Positions 8,811-17,837 of a stretch of 64,000 nt of DNA are shown here, piece by piece. The stretch is from positions 1,736,001 through 1,800,000 of the forward strand of contig CBDCYP010000002.1 in assembly GCA_965224235.1 (NCBI GenBank), read 5' to 3'. The stretch comes from G958295935 sp965224235 (GTDB lineage: Bacteria; Chloroflexota; Dehalococcoidia; Lucifugimonadales; Lucifugimonadaceae). The notes beneath the pieces are model-generated. The model saw only the letters and a program-made list of their open reading frames with translations. It had not been told where the DNA came from and searched no databases. Both the position numbers and the translations under genes were made by a program. The first letter of the stretch is position 1. Each line of letters opens with the position of its first letter.

Positions 8811-9295
8811 AGTGTTCTCCTTTGGCCCATCCTTGCAGATACGGGTTATGCGACCCAGGCAACTGTTCGGGCTCTAAGATCAGACAGGCGGGGAGAGCAC
8901 GCTACGCAACCGTCTCGGGGACCAAGGGGCGAACGGACTGCCCCGCCACCTTCACCAACATACAAGGGGCGCCCACAAGGAGCTTGTCTAAGAAACCCCG
9001 GATCTCCGAAGAGACTATTCTGCGGAGACCGATATACGTCGGTACTCAGAGAATAACGACGTATTACAATCTCGTCATTCCCCTGAAAAGGGAAATCTCG
9101 TCGCATGGTGTTCGACACGAAAATGTGAAAAGGACTTCTGAAACAAGCTCTTCGTGGACACCCGCCGGGGCGGAAATGGGCGCCGTGTCGGGCAGTGTTC
9201 GCGCGTTGCCCCGCACCGGTACCCATGCGCCCACAAGAGACGCCACTACATGGCCGTAGACGATAAGGGCATGGGCACGGTACCGGTGGTGTTGG
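8811..9295. other. Non-coding stretch: probable IS110 end, repeat copy
   Basis: No credible gene. The first ~70 bp next to the transposase start (reading GAGCCCGAACAGTTGCC on the minus strand) resembles the non-coding left end of IS110 elements, the part that in active copies carries the bridge RNA; this is inferred from position and look only. Further right are a copy of the interspersed GGCGCCCAC repeat (9227-9250) and an imperfect GTCATTCCCCTGAAAAGGG motif at about 9075 that is also seen inside the MITE at 26.6 kb. Confidence 0.4.
9227..9250 (+). repeat. Interspersed short palindromic repeat, copy A
   Basis: GCGCCCACAAGAGACGCC followed by ACTACA. Member of a family with further copies at 10616, 16411, 18808 (inverted), 42231 (inverted), 49178 (inverted, diverged) and 55988. 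The arms GGCGCC/GGCGTC can pair across a short centre. Confidence 0.6.
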
Positions 9296-9372
9296 TGGTC
9301 GGGGAGCCGGGATTTGAACCCGGGACCTCTGCGTCCCGAACGCAGCGCGCTACCAAGCTGCGCCACTCCCCG
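9296..9372 (-). tRNA. tRNA-Pro (anticodon CGG)
   Basis: Minus strand. Acceptor CGGGGAG pairs with CTCCCCG; D-arm GCGCAGCTTGGTAGCGC; anticodon stem CTGCG/CGCAG with loop TTCGGGA giving anticodon CGG; T-arm GGTTCAAATCC. A discriminator A and an encoded CCA are present at 9299-9296. Confidence 0.95.
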
Positions 9373-9578
9373 ATGTCTGCCAACTTGTTAATTATAGGGC
9401 CGCGAGCCGGAGGTTAGGGTCGAAAGGCGGCACAGCGCGCTTACATCACGCACGAGATGTCATCCCAGCCGGGCATTGTGGGAGCCAACCGCGATAACTG
9501 CGAGTCTCACACCGCAACCCGCGCCGCCGGGCGGGCCGGAGGTCGCGGGCATGCGTTTATGAGGAATAGGGAGTGTTC

Positions 9579-9601
9579 CGGCGGGCGAAAATCGCCCGCC
9601 G
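9579..9601 (-). terminator. Hairpin downstream of rhodanese gene
   Basis: Perfect 10-bp stem CGGCGGGCGA/TCGCCCGCCG with an AAA loop, 10 nt past the rhodanese stop. No long T-run follows, so termination strength is uncertain. Confidence 0.6.
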
Positions 9602-9611
9602 CGGAAGTCGG

Positions 9612-10457
9612 CTACTTCTCTATCGGCGCGCCTACGAGGCTGCCGTACTCCGTCCATGAACCGTCGTAGTTGCTGACGTTGTCATAGCCAAGCAGTTGCG
9701 TCAGGGCGAACCATGTGTGGGCCGACCTTTCGCCGATCCGGCAATACGTGATGACGTCGGTACCGCCGTCGATGCCCTTCGACTCGTATATACCAGTCAA
9801 TTCATCGGCCGACTTGAAGGTGCCGTCGTCATTGATCGTCGTGAGCCAGGGGATACTCGCTGCCCCGGGTATATGGCCCGAGCGTTGCGCGCCCTCCTGA
9901 GGCATGTTCTCAGGTGCGATCACCTCTCCGTTGTATTCGGCGGGCGAGCGCACGTCGACGAGCTGGGTTCCACCGGCCGAGGCTGCCGCCAGGACCGTAT
10001 CCCTCAGCGCCCTGAGACTGGTGTCCGCTGCGGCTGCCGAGTAACTGACGGCCGTCGGGCTCGAGGCATCGTTCGTAATGGGCCTGCCCTCTGCGACCCA
10101 CTTGACCCGGCCGCCGTTCATCAGCTTCACGCCCTGGTGGCCGTACATCCGCAGGAACCAGAACGCCCAGGCGGCGAACCAATTGTTGTTGTCGCCGTAT
10201 AGGACAATCGTCGTGTCGTTCGAGATGCCGGAGCGGCCAAGAAGGTCCGCCACCTCATCGCTGGTCAGCAGTTCTCGTGTGACTGTGTTTTGCAGATCGG
10301 TCTGCCAGTTCCAGCCAAGAGAGCCTTTGATGTGTCCTGAATCGTAAGCCGACGTGTCGACGTCGACCTCGGCCAGAACGATGCCGGCCGTTCCGAGGTT
10401 GTCTGCCACCCATTGCGTGTCGACTAGCGAATCTGGGTGAGTGTACTGTGCTGTCAT
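9612..10457 (-). CDS. sseA: Thiosulfate/3-mercaptopyruvate sulfurtransferase, two rhodanese domains
   Basis: 281 aa. The N-terminal rhodanese domain (about 10-130) has lost its cysteine (YGDNNN in the active loop) and is structural; the C-terminal domain (about 160-278) keeps the active Cys239 in CRIGERS, the loop type of thiosulfate-preferring enzymes. It contains the expected LVDVRSPAEYNGEV and SGHIPGAASIPW motifs. Reaction: transfer of sulfane sulfur from thiosulfate or mercaptopyruvate to a thiophile such as cyanide or thioredoxin. No signal peptide, so cytoplasmic. The ATG has GGAGGGA upstream. Single-gene unit followed by a hairpin. Confidence 0.9.
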   Translation of the reverse strand: MTAQYTHPDSLVDTQWVADNLGTAGIVLAEVDVDTSAYDSGHIKGSLGWNWQTDLQNTVTRELLTSDEVADLLGRSGISNDTTIVLYGDNNNWFAAWAFWFLRMYGHQGVKLMNGGRVKWVAEGRPITNDASSPTAVSYSAAAADTSLRALRDTVLAAASAGGTQLVDVRSPAEYNGEVIAPENMPQEGAQRSGHIPGAASIPWLTTINDDGTFKSADELTGIYESKGIDGGTDVITYCRIGERSAHTWFALTQLLGYDNVSNYDGSWTEYGSLVGAPIEK

Positions 10458-10785
10458 GTGTTTTATCCCTCCTCCATGAAATCTACCTTTTGGTGATGGC
10501 TATTATCCCACTACGAACATTAAACGCCATATACGCGGCGCGGCGCGGGATTTTTCGCCAAACTTGCAGCGGAAACGCGCATATGGCAACAGCCCAATTC
10601 CCCAGACCGCCCGCAGGCGCCCATAAAAGACGCCGCTACAGGTGGTTGGCCGAAGGGTGGGTTCGGGTGTAACGCGTGTCTTCCCCTTACAGCACGCGAC
10701 AGTACGAGCGGAAGTACACGTTCGCTCCCGGTAAACTGTTCGATGAAAGGGGACACGGCAGCTAAACCTCCCGCCGCAACTCGAC
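10458..10785. other. Non-coding region with repeat copy and conserved leader of the RM gene
   Basis: 328 bp. Holds interspersed repeat copy B (10616-10640) and, from about 10728, a leader that is nearly duplicated in inverted orientation at 23.1-23.2 kb (CCCGGTAAACTGTT, GCAGCTAAACCTCCCGCC). No other gene seen. Confidence 0.5.
10616..10640 (+). repeat. Interspersed short palindromic repeat, copy B
   Basis: GGCGCCCATAAAAGACGCC then GCTACA, followed by GGTGGTTG, an extension shared with copy C at 16411. Confidence 0.6.
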
Positions 10786-13700
10786 GTGCCAGGGCAACTT
10801 TTTACTCACTACTTTCTGACCGACGGCATCCGGACCACACCCGAATGGCGGGCGTCCGTTACCGGTCCTCAGGAATTCGCTTCGTTCCGAAACGGCATGT
10901 CCGAATTATTCACGTCTTTCGCGGGCTACAACGAACCCAACGAAGCGGTGACCGAGCAGGATCTGATCCGCCCGGTCCTGGAACTCCTCGGTTGGACCGC
11001 ATACCTCCCCCAACAGAGTTCAGCCGGCAACGAGGACATCCCCGATAACCTACTGTTCGCAGACGAATGGGCCAAAGCACGTGCGGCGAGTCGCAAAAAG
11101 CCGCAGGACCGATATGAGGATGCCCGACTCGTCGAAGAGAGCAAACGTTACGGTCTCTCGCTCGACTCACGAGATAAAGACGACACGGTTCAGGCCAGTT
11201 CTCCGCACGGACAGATCCTGAGGTATCTGTCCACCGCGGGAATCACGACTGAAGACCGCATTCGATGGGGCATCCTGACAAATGGCGCGCTTTGGCGGCT
11301 TTACGATAACCGCGCCAGGCCCCGTGCCAGCGGTTTCTTCGAAGTCGACGTTCCGTCGATTCTGGACGATGACAGCCGGGACGAGCTCCGGGCATTCTTC
11401 CTGCTGTTTCGCCGGCAGGCGTTCACCCTCGATGAGGGCGCGACGACAATATTCGTCGAAACAGCCCTGGCAGAGGGACGCCGCTACGAAGAACAGGTCG
11501 CGCAGGACCTGTCGGGCGTCGTTTTTGAGGAGGTATTCCCAAGTCTCGTAACGGCTCTGGCGGAAGCGTCCCGAGCGCCGCTCACCGAGGTCCGTGAGGC
11601 CGCACTGATCTTCCTTTACCGCCTGCTTTTCGTGCTGTACGCGGAGGACCGGGGACTGCTGCCGGTTAACGACCCTCGGTACGCCGACTACGGCTTACGA
11701 AAAGGCGTGCGGGACGACGTTGCCCGGAAAACGGCGGCGCACGGCATCTTCTCGGGCGTGGCGACCACCTACGACGACCACCTGGCCACCCTCTTTAGGC
11801 AGATCGACCAGGGCGACCAGTCCATCGGCCTGCCCCCCTACAACGGCGGGTTGTTCTCTGTCGAGGCCGCCCCGCTGCTAGAAACCGCGAGGCTGGCCGA
11901 CTCGGTCGTGGCCCCGATCGTCCACGGCCTCAGCCACACCCGGGGATCGCTCTCCAATGGACCGGGGGCCGGGCATGCGGAAAGCAAGCCTCGGTTCGTC
12001 AACTACCGCGACATGTCCGTACAGCAACTCGGATCGATATACGAGCGGCTGATGGAGCAGGAACCGTCGCGAACCCGCGACGGCAAGATCGCCGTCCGCC
12101 CCAACCCCTACGCTCGCAAGGACAGCGGCAGCTTCTACACGCCGCAAGAACTCGTCGACCTGATCATCGACCAAACCCTGAAACCACTTGCCGAGGAACG
12201 CCTGAAGACTTTCGAGGACAGGGCGAGTGAACTCAAGAGCGACCGACGTCCAAAGACGCAACGCCGCGGCGATCTGGAACAACTCGACCCGGCGGAAGCG
12301 GTCCTCGACTTGAAGGTACTCGACCCCGCGATGGGCAGCGGCCATTTCCTCGTAAGCGCAGTCGACTACCTTTCCGACTACATCGCCGAATTACTTGAGT
12401 ATGTGCCGGAAGTGCCCGACTGGTTGGGAGGGGATTACACGTCTCCGCTGGTCAAGCGGATCACGGCCATCCGGGACGACATCGTAAAACGAGCGACGGA
12501 ATCGAACTGGGTAATGGACGAGTCGCTACTCACGGACCAGGCCATTATCAGGCGCATGGTGCTAAAGCGCTGCATATACGGCGTGGACAAAAACCCTCTG
12601 ACAGTCGAACTGGCCAAGGTATCGCTCTGGCTGCACAGCTTCACGGTAGGCGCCCCCCTGTCGTTTCTCGACCATCACCTGCGCCGCGGAGATTCGCTTA
12701 TTGGCCTCAGGGTTGCGGAGGCCCGCGAGTATCTTCGCCAGTGGGGCGGACTTTTTGCCAGCGGCGCCATCGCCGCGGCGGAGACCTCCGTTACATCCAT
12801 GCAGCGCATCGAAGAGATGTCCGACGCCGATGTGGCAGAGGTGGAGGAGTCGGCCGCGCTGTACCGCGAAGTCGAAAAGACCACCTCGGACCTGCGCGGC
12901 CTGCTCGACTGCGTCTGCGGCCTGCGTTGGCAGACCGCGGGAATGAAGTCGAAACAGCGCGTAGCGTTCGAAGCACCCTTGCGGGAATCATTAAGCAGGG
13001 ATCCCGACAATACGTTCAAGTTGCTGGCCAAGGGGCCGGAGAGCGTACCAGCTGATTCGCCCGTTGCCCGGAGCTCCGCCAGATCGGCATTCGGTCAGAT
13101 GTGGCAACAGTCGAGGTCGCTGGCACGTGATGAGGGCTATTTGCATTGGGAGGCAGCGTTCCCCGGTGTGTGGCGGGGTTGGCAGGACGACAGTCCGAAA
13201 GGTGGGTTCGACGCCGTCATCGGCAACCCGCCTTGGGACCGCATAAAACTGCAGGAGGTCGAGTGGTTCGCAAACCGTGCGCCCGAAATCGCGCGAGCTC
13301 CTACGGCAGAAGCCCGGAGAGCCGCAATTCGGCGACTGCGCAAGCAGGGCGCGCAACTTGCCGACGAGTTCGACGCCGCCAAAGCACGGGCGGACGATCT
13401 GGGCAAAATGGTACGTAAATCCGGCCACTACCCCTTGCTCGGCGGCGGCGACATTAACCTATACTCGCTGTTCGTCGAGCGGGCGTTGAGCCTCGTCAAG
13501 CCGGACGGGTTTGTGGGCCTGCTGACTCCGTCGGGCATCTACGCCGACTACACAGCCGCAAAGTTCTTCAAGTCCGTATCGACAACCGGACGCTTGGCCA
13601 GCCTGTTCGACTTTGAAAACCGTCGCCCCGAAACAGAACTACCGCCTTTCTTCCCTGATGTGGATTCAAGATTCAAGTTCTGCGCCATAACGTTTGGCGG

Positions 13701-14880
13701 CGAGGAAAGAAAGTTTGACGCCGCAGAGTGCGCGTTTTTCCTGCACGACACCGAAACCATCATGGACCCCGACCGCACATTCCAGCTTACCCTTGACGAT
13801 TTTGCCAAGGTGAACCCCAACACCGGCACCGCGCCAGTAGTGCGCACGCGGCGTTCCGTCGAGATTATCCGGCGCATCTACGAGCGACACCCTGTGCTGG
13901 TTGATCGCTCCGCTGGTTACGAACGCCGCGCATGGCCCGTTCGGTACCAGCGCATGTTCGACATGACGAACGATTCCGGTCTATTCCGCACAGCGGAACA
14001 ACTCCGTGATATGGACCTCTATCCGGCAGACGGCAATCGCTGGCAGCAGGGAGACGAACTATATCTGCCGCTGTATCAGGGTCGAATGATCAATCAGTTC
14101 GACCATCGGGCCGCCTCAGTTCGAGTCAACCCTGAGAGCACGCACAACCCTTACCTGAGCGAGGAGTTGAGCGAGGAGCAACATGCCGACCCCGCCTTCC
14201 TTCCCCAGCCCCGGTACTGGGTATCGAACCAACATGTTGAGAAGGGGTTTCCCAAGAAGCGCGGGTACGCATTGGGGTTTCGCGACATAGCCAGCCCGAC
14301 GAACGTCAGAACCGTTATCGCCTCAGTTGTTCCCTGGGCGGCGTACGGCAATAAACTACCGTTACTGATGCCTGAATATGACGACACGGTAACCTACACG
14401 GCCGACGCGTGGCTGCTGGTAGCCTGTTTCAACTCCTTCGCATTCGATTATGTCGCCCGGAAAAAGGTTCAGGGTACTAGCCTGAATTGGTACATCGTCG
14501 AGCAACTGCCGGTCATCGCAAGGATCGATTACGACCAGTTTTTCGGCGAGAAGACGGCCAGAGAAATCGTGCGGGACCACATGTTGCAACTGACCTACAC
14601 GGCCACCGACATGTTGCCGTTTGCCACCTCCATCGGGCACTCGGGGCCGCCGTTCGTGTGGGACGCAGAAAAGCGGCGCCACCTGCGCGCCCGGCTGGAC
14701 GCGCTGTACTTCCACCTGTACGAGTTGTCGAAAGACGAAGCGGGCTACATACTCGACGCGTTTCCGATCGTCCGCCGGCAAGACGAGGCGGAGTTCGGCA
14801 AATACCGCACCAAAGAGCTCATCATCCACTACATGAATGCCCTGGCCGCCGGAGACACCAAGACCGTGATATCGGCGTGA
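10786..14880 (+). CDS. Single-chain restriction-modification enzyme (type IIG/Eco57I-like, N6-adenine methylase)
   Basis: 1364 aa, GTG start. The N-terminal ~200 residues look like a PD-(D/E)XK nuclease: IPD at 85-87, ESK at 118-120, then WGILTNGALWRLY as in HsdR/type IIG N-domains. A helical middle part leads to the methylase core: GSFYTPQEL (about 447, motif X), DPAMGSGHFL (513, motif I, S-adenosylmethionine binding) and NPPW (814-817, motif IV, amino-methylase catalytic loop), then a large C-terminal target-recognition region. Known for the family: cuts and methylates DNA in one protein. No separate hsdS, helicase or second methylase is adjacent. A 5' fragment of a close relative, including its leader, is found at 23.1 kb. 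BREX PglX is an alternative but is not supported by neighbours. Confidence 0.85.
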   Translation: MPGQLFTHYFLTDGIRTTPEWRASVTGPQEFASFRNGMSELFTSFAGYNEPNEAVTEQDLIRPVLELLGWTAYLPQQSSAGNEDIPDNLLFADEWAKARAASRKKPQDRYEDARLVEESKRYGLSLDSRDKDDTVQASSPHGQILRYLSTAGITTEDRIRWGILTNGALWRLYDNRARPRASGFFEVDVPSILDDDSRDELRAFFLLFRRQAFTLDEGATTIFVETALAEGRRYEEQVAQDLSGVVFEEVFPSLVTALAEASRAPLTEVREAALIFLYRLLFVLYAEDRGLLPVNDPRYADYGLRKGVRDDVARKTAAHGIFSGVATTYDDHLATLFRQIDQGDQSIGLPPYNGGLFSVEAAPLLETARLADSVVAPIVHGLSHTRGSLSNGPGAGHAESKPRFVNYRDMSVQQLGSIYERLMEQEPSRTRDGKIAVRPNPYARKDSGSFYTPQELVDLIIDQTLKPLAEERLKTFEDRASELKSDRRPKTQRRGDLEQLDPAEAVLDLKVLDPAMGSGHFLVSAVDYLSDYIAELLEYVPEVPDWLGGDYTSPLVKRITAIRDDIVKRATESNWVMDESLLTDQAIIRRMVLKRCIYGVDKNPLTVELAKVSLWLHSFTVGAPLSFLDHHLRRGDSLIGLRVAEAREYLRQWGGLFASGAIAAAETSVTSMQRIEEMSDADVAEVEESAALYREVEKTTSDLRGLLDCVCGLRWQTAGMKSKQRVAFEAPLRESLSRDPDNTFKLLAKGPESVPADSPVARSSARSAFGQMWQQSRSLARDEGYLHWEAAFPGVWRGWQDDSPKGGFDAVIGNPPWDRIKLQEVEWFANRAPEIARAPTAEARRAAIRRLRKQGAQLADEFDAAKARADDLGKMVRKSGHYPLLGGGDINLYSLFVERALSLVKPDGFVGLLTPSGIYADYTAAKFFKSVSTTGRLASLFDFENRRPETELPPFFPDVDSRFKFCAITFGGEERKFDAAECAFFLHDTETIMDPDRTFQLTLDDFAKVNPNTGTAPVVRTRRSVEIIRRIYERHPVLVDRSAGYERRAWPVRYQRMFDMTNDSGLFRTAEQLRDMDLYPADGNRWQQGDELYLPLYQGRMINQFDHRAASVRVNPESTHNPYLSEELSEEQHADPAFLPQPRYWVSNQHVEKGFPKKRGYALGFRDIASPTNVRTVIASVVPWAAYGNKLPLLMPEYDDTVTYTADAWLLVACFNSFAFDYVARKKVQGTSLNWYIVEQLPVIARIDYDQFFGEKTAREIVRDHMLQLTYTATDMLPFATSIGHSGPPFVWDAEKRRHLRARLDALYFHLYELSKDEAGYILDAFPIVRRQDEAEFGKYRTKELIIHYMNALAAGDTKTVISA

Positions 14881-15006
14881 CGAAGGGGGGGGGTTGGTGC
14901 CGATGACTGGGCGAAAACAGAAAGGGGGGCGTGCGTCGCCCGTTGATTTTTTCTTAGGGAAGGCCTTGATGGAAATCAAATTCCACCTCGCCAGCGGCCT
15001 CAATCG

Positions 15007-15204
15007 CTACCCCGGTTGAGCACGCGACCCCTTTGACCATGCTTCGCCTCGCCGAACATTGAGGTGATATCGCATGATCGCGATCTCCCGGCGACGCTCA
15101 GCAATTTCCAATTTCAACTCGGGACTCATGGCGCTATTCGACTTTACGCCCGGAGGTAAATTCCGAGATCGTTTTGTGGGGGCCTTCCCAGGATTATTCG
15201 GCAT
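15007..15204 (-). CDS. Small basic hypothetical protein overlapping the Ntn-hydrolase gene
   Basis: 65 aa, start at the ATG at 15204, which has a very strong ribosome site (AAGGAGGTGGAG) and overlaps the end of the upstream gene, so the two are probably translationally coupled. A longer frame to 15219 would need a TTG and is less likely. The protein is Pro/Lys/Arg-rich at the N-terminus (NNPGKAPTKRSRNLPPG) followed by a charged helix (ELKLEIAERRREIAIMRYHL). No recognised domain. Its tie to the proteasome-like gene suggests a shared but unknown job. Confidence 0.55.
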   Translation of the reverse strand: MPNNPGKAPTKRSRNLPPGVKSNSAMSPELKLEIAERRREIAIMRYHLNVRRGEAWSKGSRAQPG

Positions 15205-16005
15205 CTCCACCTCCTTCAAAAGGGAGCTTATCGACCTCTTTTTTTAGCCTGTCCGAAACAGGCGCAATACGTAATTCGTGAAGCCTCTCCAAGTCCTTCA
15301 ACTCCGACTGCGTCAATGACCTAACCCCGAGTTCAGTGATCACCCTCAATTCCGTAGTGTCGCCGACTCCCTGAGCAAGCTCCGCCTGCTTTTTGGCCTC
15401 ATAAACGTTGTGCACAGTTTGGTTAATGCTTGCGGACCAATGCTGTTGCGCTGTGGCCAAGTGCAAAAGAGCGTGGCGGTACCCACTCCCAATTGCGTGA
15501 TACCCAAGCCGGTCGAAACACGATGACGTACCGGGATCATCAATTCCATGTATGTGCGATCCACTGCCATCGACCCCGCCACGATAACGGATGCCTCAAG
15601 CTGGCCTTGCTGCACCTGATTATCCAAAAACATGGCCAAATCCGGGGGCAGGGCAGTGATGAGGCCTTTGGAGTAAAAGTCAATAAACGAAATACCGCGT
15701 GGCCTGAACACCCGCTCGTCGTTGAGTTTTCGCCTGACATCTACGAATCGTTGTTTTACGTGCTCGGCTATCAACAGCACATCAGGGTTTTGCAGTTGAC
15801 TGATCATTCCCTCAAAATCCGTGAACAAATCGGTGGCCACCAGCGCATCACCTGCTGTCAGTCCAACACACGTCCGAGAAAGCTGGTCGATCTTTGCGTC
15901 GGGATGATCAAATTCAAGCGTAAGGAACGGTGCGCTGACCATTCGATCGGACGCGGCTACGACCACATTCTGACCGGCGCACGTGGCGGCGATACAGATC
16001 GTCAT
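15194..16005 (-). pseudogene. Proteasome/HslV-like Ntn-hydrolase, -1 frameshift
   Basis: The first frame starts MTICIAATCAGQNVVVAASDR, with Thr2 positioned as N-terminal nucleophile after Met removal and a proteasome-type strand pattern, then LTAGDALVATDLF. At a G4 run (plus strand C4, 15574-15577) the frame is lost; with one more G it continues as VDGSGSHIHGIDDPGTSS, then GYHAIGSGYRHALL and ends FEGGGDAE at 15194, giving about 268 aa. The conserved AIGSG-HAL block is therefore in the second frame. A single-base change in a homopolymer could be a true mutation, an assembly error or, less likely, programmed slippage. The family lacks a settled function. Confidence 0.7.
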
Positions 16006-16586
16006 CTTAAATTACCTTGGATGCTGCCGTTCTTCAGGTTCTTATCCCACTCTCCGTTGACGCTTCGCAGGTAAAGGCAGGGCGCGCGTCTTACCTGCCT
16101 GCATTTCGTCCCGCGTACTTCTTGTTGATGGCCAAGGCGACGCTATTTACACATGCTACGGGCTTGAGCCTGACTTCCCCCGCGGCTCCGGCCGTAATCC
16201 AAAATGTAGATATTCTGGTTTGCAGGAGCGATAAGGGTCGCGTTGCCCTGCTCGGAAGCGTCGGGGGATGCTCTCACAATCAATTGTACAAGGCAACCCG
16301 TCGGAGTCGCCTGATGCGCGTTTTCACCTGTCATCCTGACTTGTCCCTTCCGAGGAGACCTTTGAAAAAGCCCATTGAGAACGGTTTTGGGCGCCCATGC
16401 CCACCCCAGGGGCGCCCACGACAGACGCCGCTACAGGTGGTTGTCCCCGGGGTTACGTCCGTACGTGATTGCGAGTCGGGCGGCCGTGGTGTTTGTGCGA
16501 TGGCGGGCGCGGTCGTATTATTCAGGGCGGCCAGGCCGCGGGTTGACGGGTGTTCAATGGGCCGGACCGGCTGAGAGGATCCATAA
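16006..16586. other. Non-coding region upstream of aminotransferase
   Basis: 581 bp between the divergent Ntn-hydrolase and aminotransferase genes. Contains repeat copy C (16411-16435) and the motif GGCAGGGCGCGCGTCTTACC. A minus-strand 63-codon frame (16143-16334) exists but has no good ribosome spacing or recognisable sequence, and I do not call it. Confidence 0.4.
16411..16435 (+). repeat. Interspersed short palindromic repeat, copy C
   Basis: GGCGCCCACGACAGACGCC then GCTACA and GGTGGTTG, matching copy B. Confidence 0.6.
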
Positions 16587-17522
16587 ATGACTACTGCCGC
16601 GAGACGGGAAAGAGTCGCTTACTTCAATGGCAAGATAGTGCCGGAGAGCGAGGCGCGGGTGTCGTTTCGCGACCGCGGGTTTACGTACGGCGACGCAGTG
16701 TTCGACATGACCCGCACGTTTGGCCATCGTATTTTCAAGCTCGAAGAGCACATCGCGAGGTTCTACGACTCGCTCAGGTATGTGCAGATCGACCCGGGCA
16801 TGGGTCCCGACGAGATGATCGATCTGACACATCAGGTGGTCGAGCAGAATCTCAAGCTGATCGGCGAAGACGAGGACTACTGGGTGGGCCAGCGCGTCTC
16901 GCGGGGCGTCGATCTCGTGGGCGGCGACATGTGGGAGACGGACGGCGGGCCGACGGTGGTGATCGAGTGCAAGCCGTTGCCCCTGAGCGCCCGGGCTAGG
17001 CTGTATCGCGACGGCATCGACGTTTCCATTCCTTCGGTTCGCCGGACGCCTCCCGAGTCGGTGAGCCCGCGCGCCAAGTCTCACAACTACCTCAACCTGA
17101 TCATGGGCGATCTGGAGGTGAAGTCCCAGGACCCAGAGGGGTGGGCGCTTCTCCTCGATTCACGCGGCTTCCTGGCGGAGGGCATCGGCTCGAACATCTT
17201 CACCGTCAAGGGCGGAGTCATCTACACGCCGCGGCCCCAGTACGTGCTGGGCGGCATCTCCCGTGAGACCACGATCGAACTGGCCGAGGAGCTGGAGATC
17301 GACGTGGTCGAAACGGACATCGACCAGTTCGACGCATACACCGCGGACGAGGTGTTCCTGACCTCGACCAGTCTTTGCATTTGCGGCGTGCGCACCGTCC
17401 AGGGCAATACGATCGGCGACGGCTCGATTCCCGGGCCGATAACGAAGGCGTTGCAGGACGCGTACATCGACCTTGTCAACTACGACTGGGTAAGCCAGTA
17501 CATGACCAGGCTGGAGGATTAG
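16587..17522 (+). CDS. PLP-dependent class IV aminotransferase (branched-chain type)
   Basis: 311 aa. Fold-type IV aminotransferase with FRDRGFTYGDAVFD near the N-terminus, the PLP lysine in PRAKSHNYLN (Lys164), the cofactor glutamate in LAEGIGSNIF (Glu198) and VFLTSTSLCICGV at the phosphate-binding end. Likely swaps amino groups between a branched-chain amino acid and 2-oxoglutarate; D-amino acid transaminase or aminodeoxychorismate lyase are the alternatives within the family, and the sequence alone does not settle it. ATG start; GAGAGGATCC lies 4-13 nt upstream. Stand-alone gene. Confidence 0.85.
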   Translation: MTTAARRERVAYFNGKIVPESEARVSFRDRGFTYGDAVFDMTRTFGHRIFKLEEHIARFYDSLRYVQIDPGMGPDEMIDLTHQVVEQNLKLIGEDEDYWVGQRVSRGVDLVGGDMWETDGGPTVVIECKPLPLSARARLYRDGIDVSIPSVRRTPPESVSPRAKSHNYLNLIMGDLEVKSQDPEGWALLLDSRGFLAEGIGSNIFTVKGGVIYTPRPQYVLGGISRETTIELAEELEIDVVETDIDQFDAYTADEVFLTSTSLCICGVRTVQGNTIGDGSIPGPITKALQDAYIDLVNYDWVSQYMTRLED

Positions 17523-17837
17523 GCGCCGGCCATTATCGTCCTGAGCGCCCCTCGTCACCATGGGTACTCCCCTGTGGACATGAGTCCCGTGTGACCCTGG
17601 ACGCCCTCCCGTCACCTTGGACGCCCCCCATGTCTCCCGTTCGGCCCCTATGTGACCCTGAGCGAAGTCGAAAGGTCTGGGTCAGAGGGGTGGGGCGTTG
17701 GTACATGGCGTGCGTGGATTCTTCGCTGCGCTCAGAATGACATTCGTTCACACTCACGACAATTGTTCCAGCTCCACAGAACTTCGATGGCCCCTTTCGA
17801 TTGAAGAACACACCGCACATCGTTCGACCCAGGCGCT
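17523..17837. other. Non-coding region with dispersed repeat motif
   Basis: 315 bp, no gene. Contains CCTGAGCGAAGTCGAAAGGTC, a form of the dispersed intergenic motif also seen at about 26745 (TCTGAGCGAAGTCGAAGAATC) and 59905 (CCTGAGCTTGTCGAAGGG), plus low-complexity CCCCTCGTCACC-like strings. Confidence 0.45.

Noticed and set aside
10786..14880. BREX PglX or type I HsdM
   Set aside because: No BREX genes, hsdS or hsdR nearby; the nuclease-like N-terminus in the same chain fits type IIG better.
16143..16334. 63-codon minus-strand frame upstream of the Ntn-hydrolase
   Set aside because: Poor ribosome-site spacing, no recognisable sequence, lies in a repeat-containing region.
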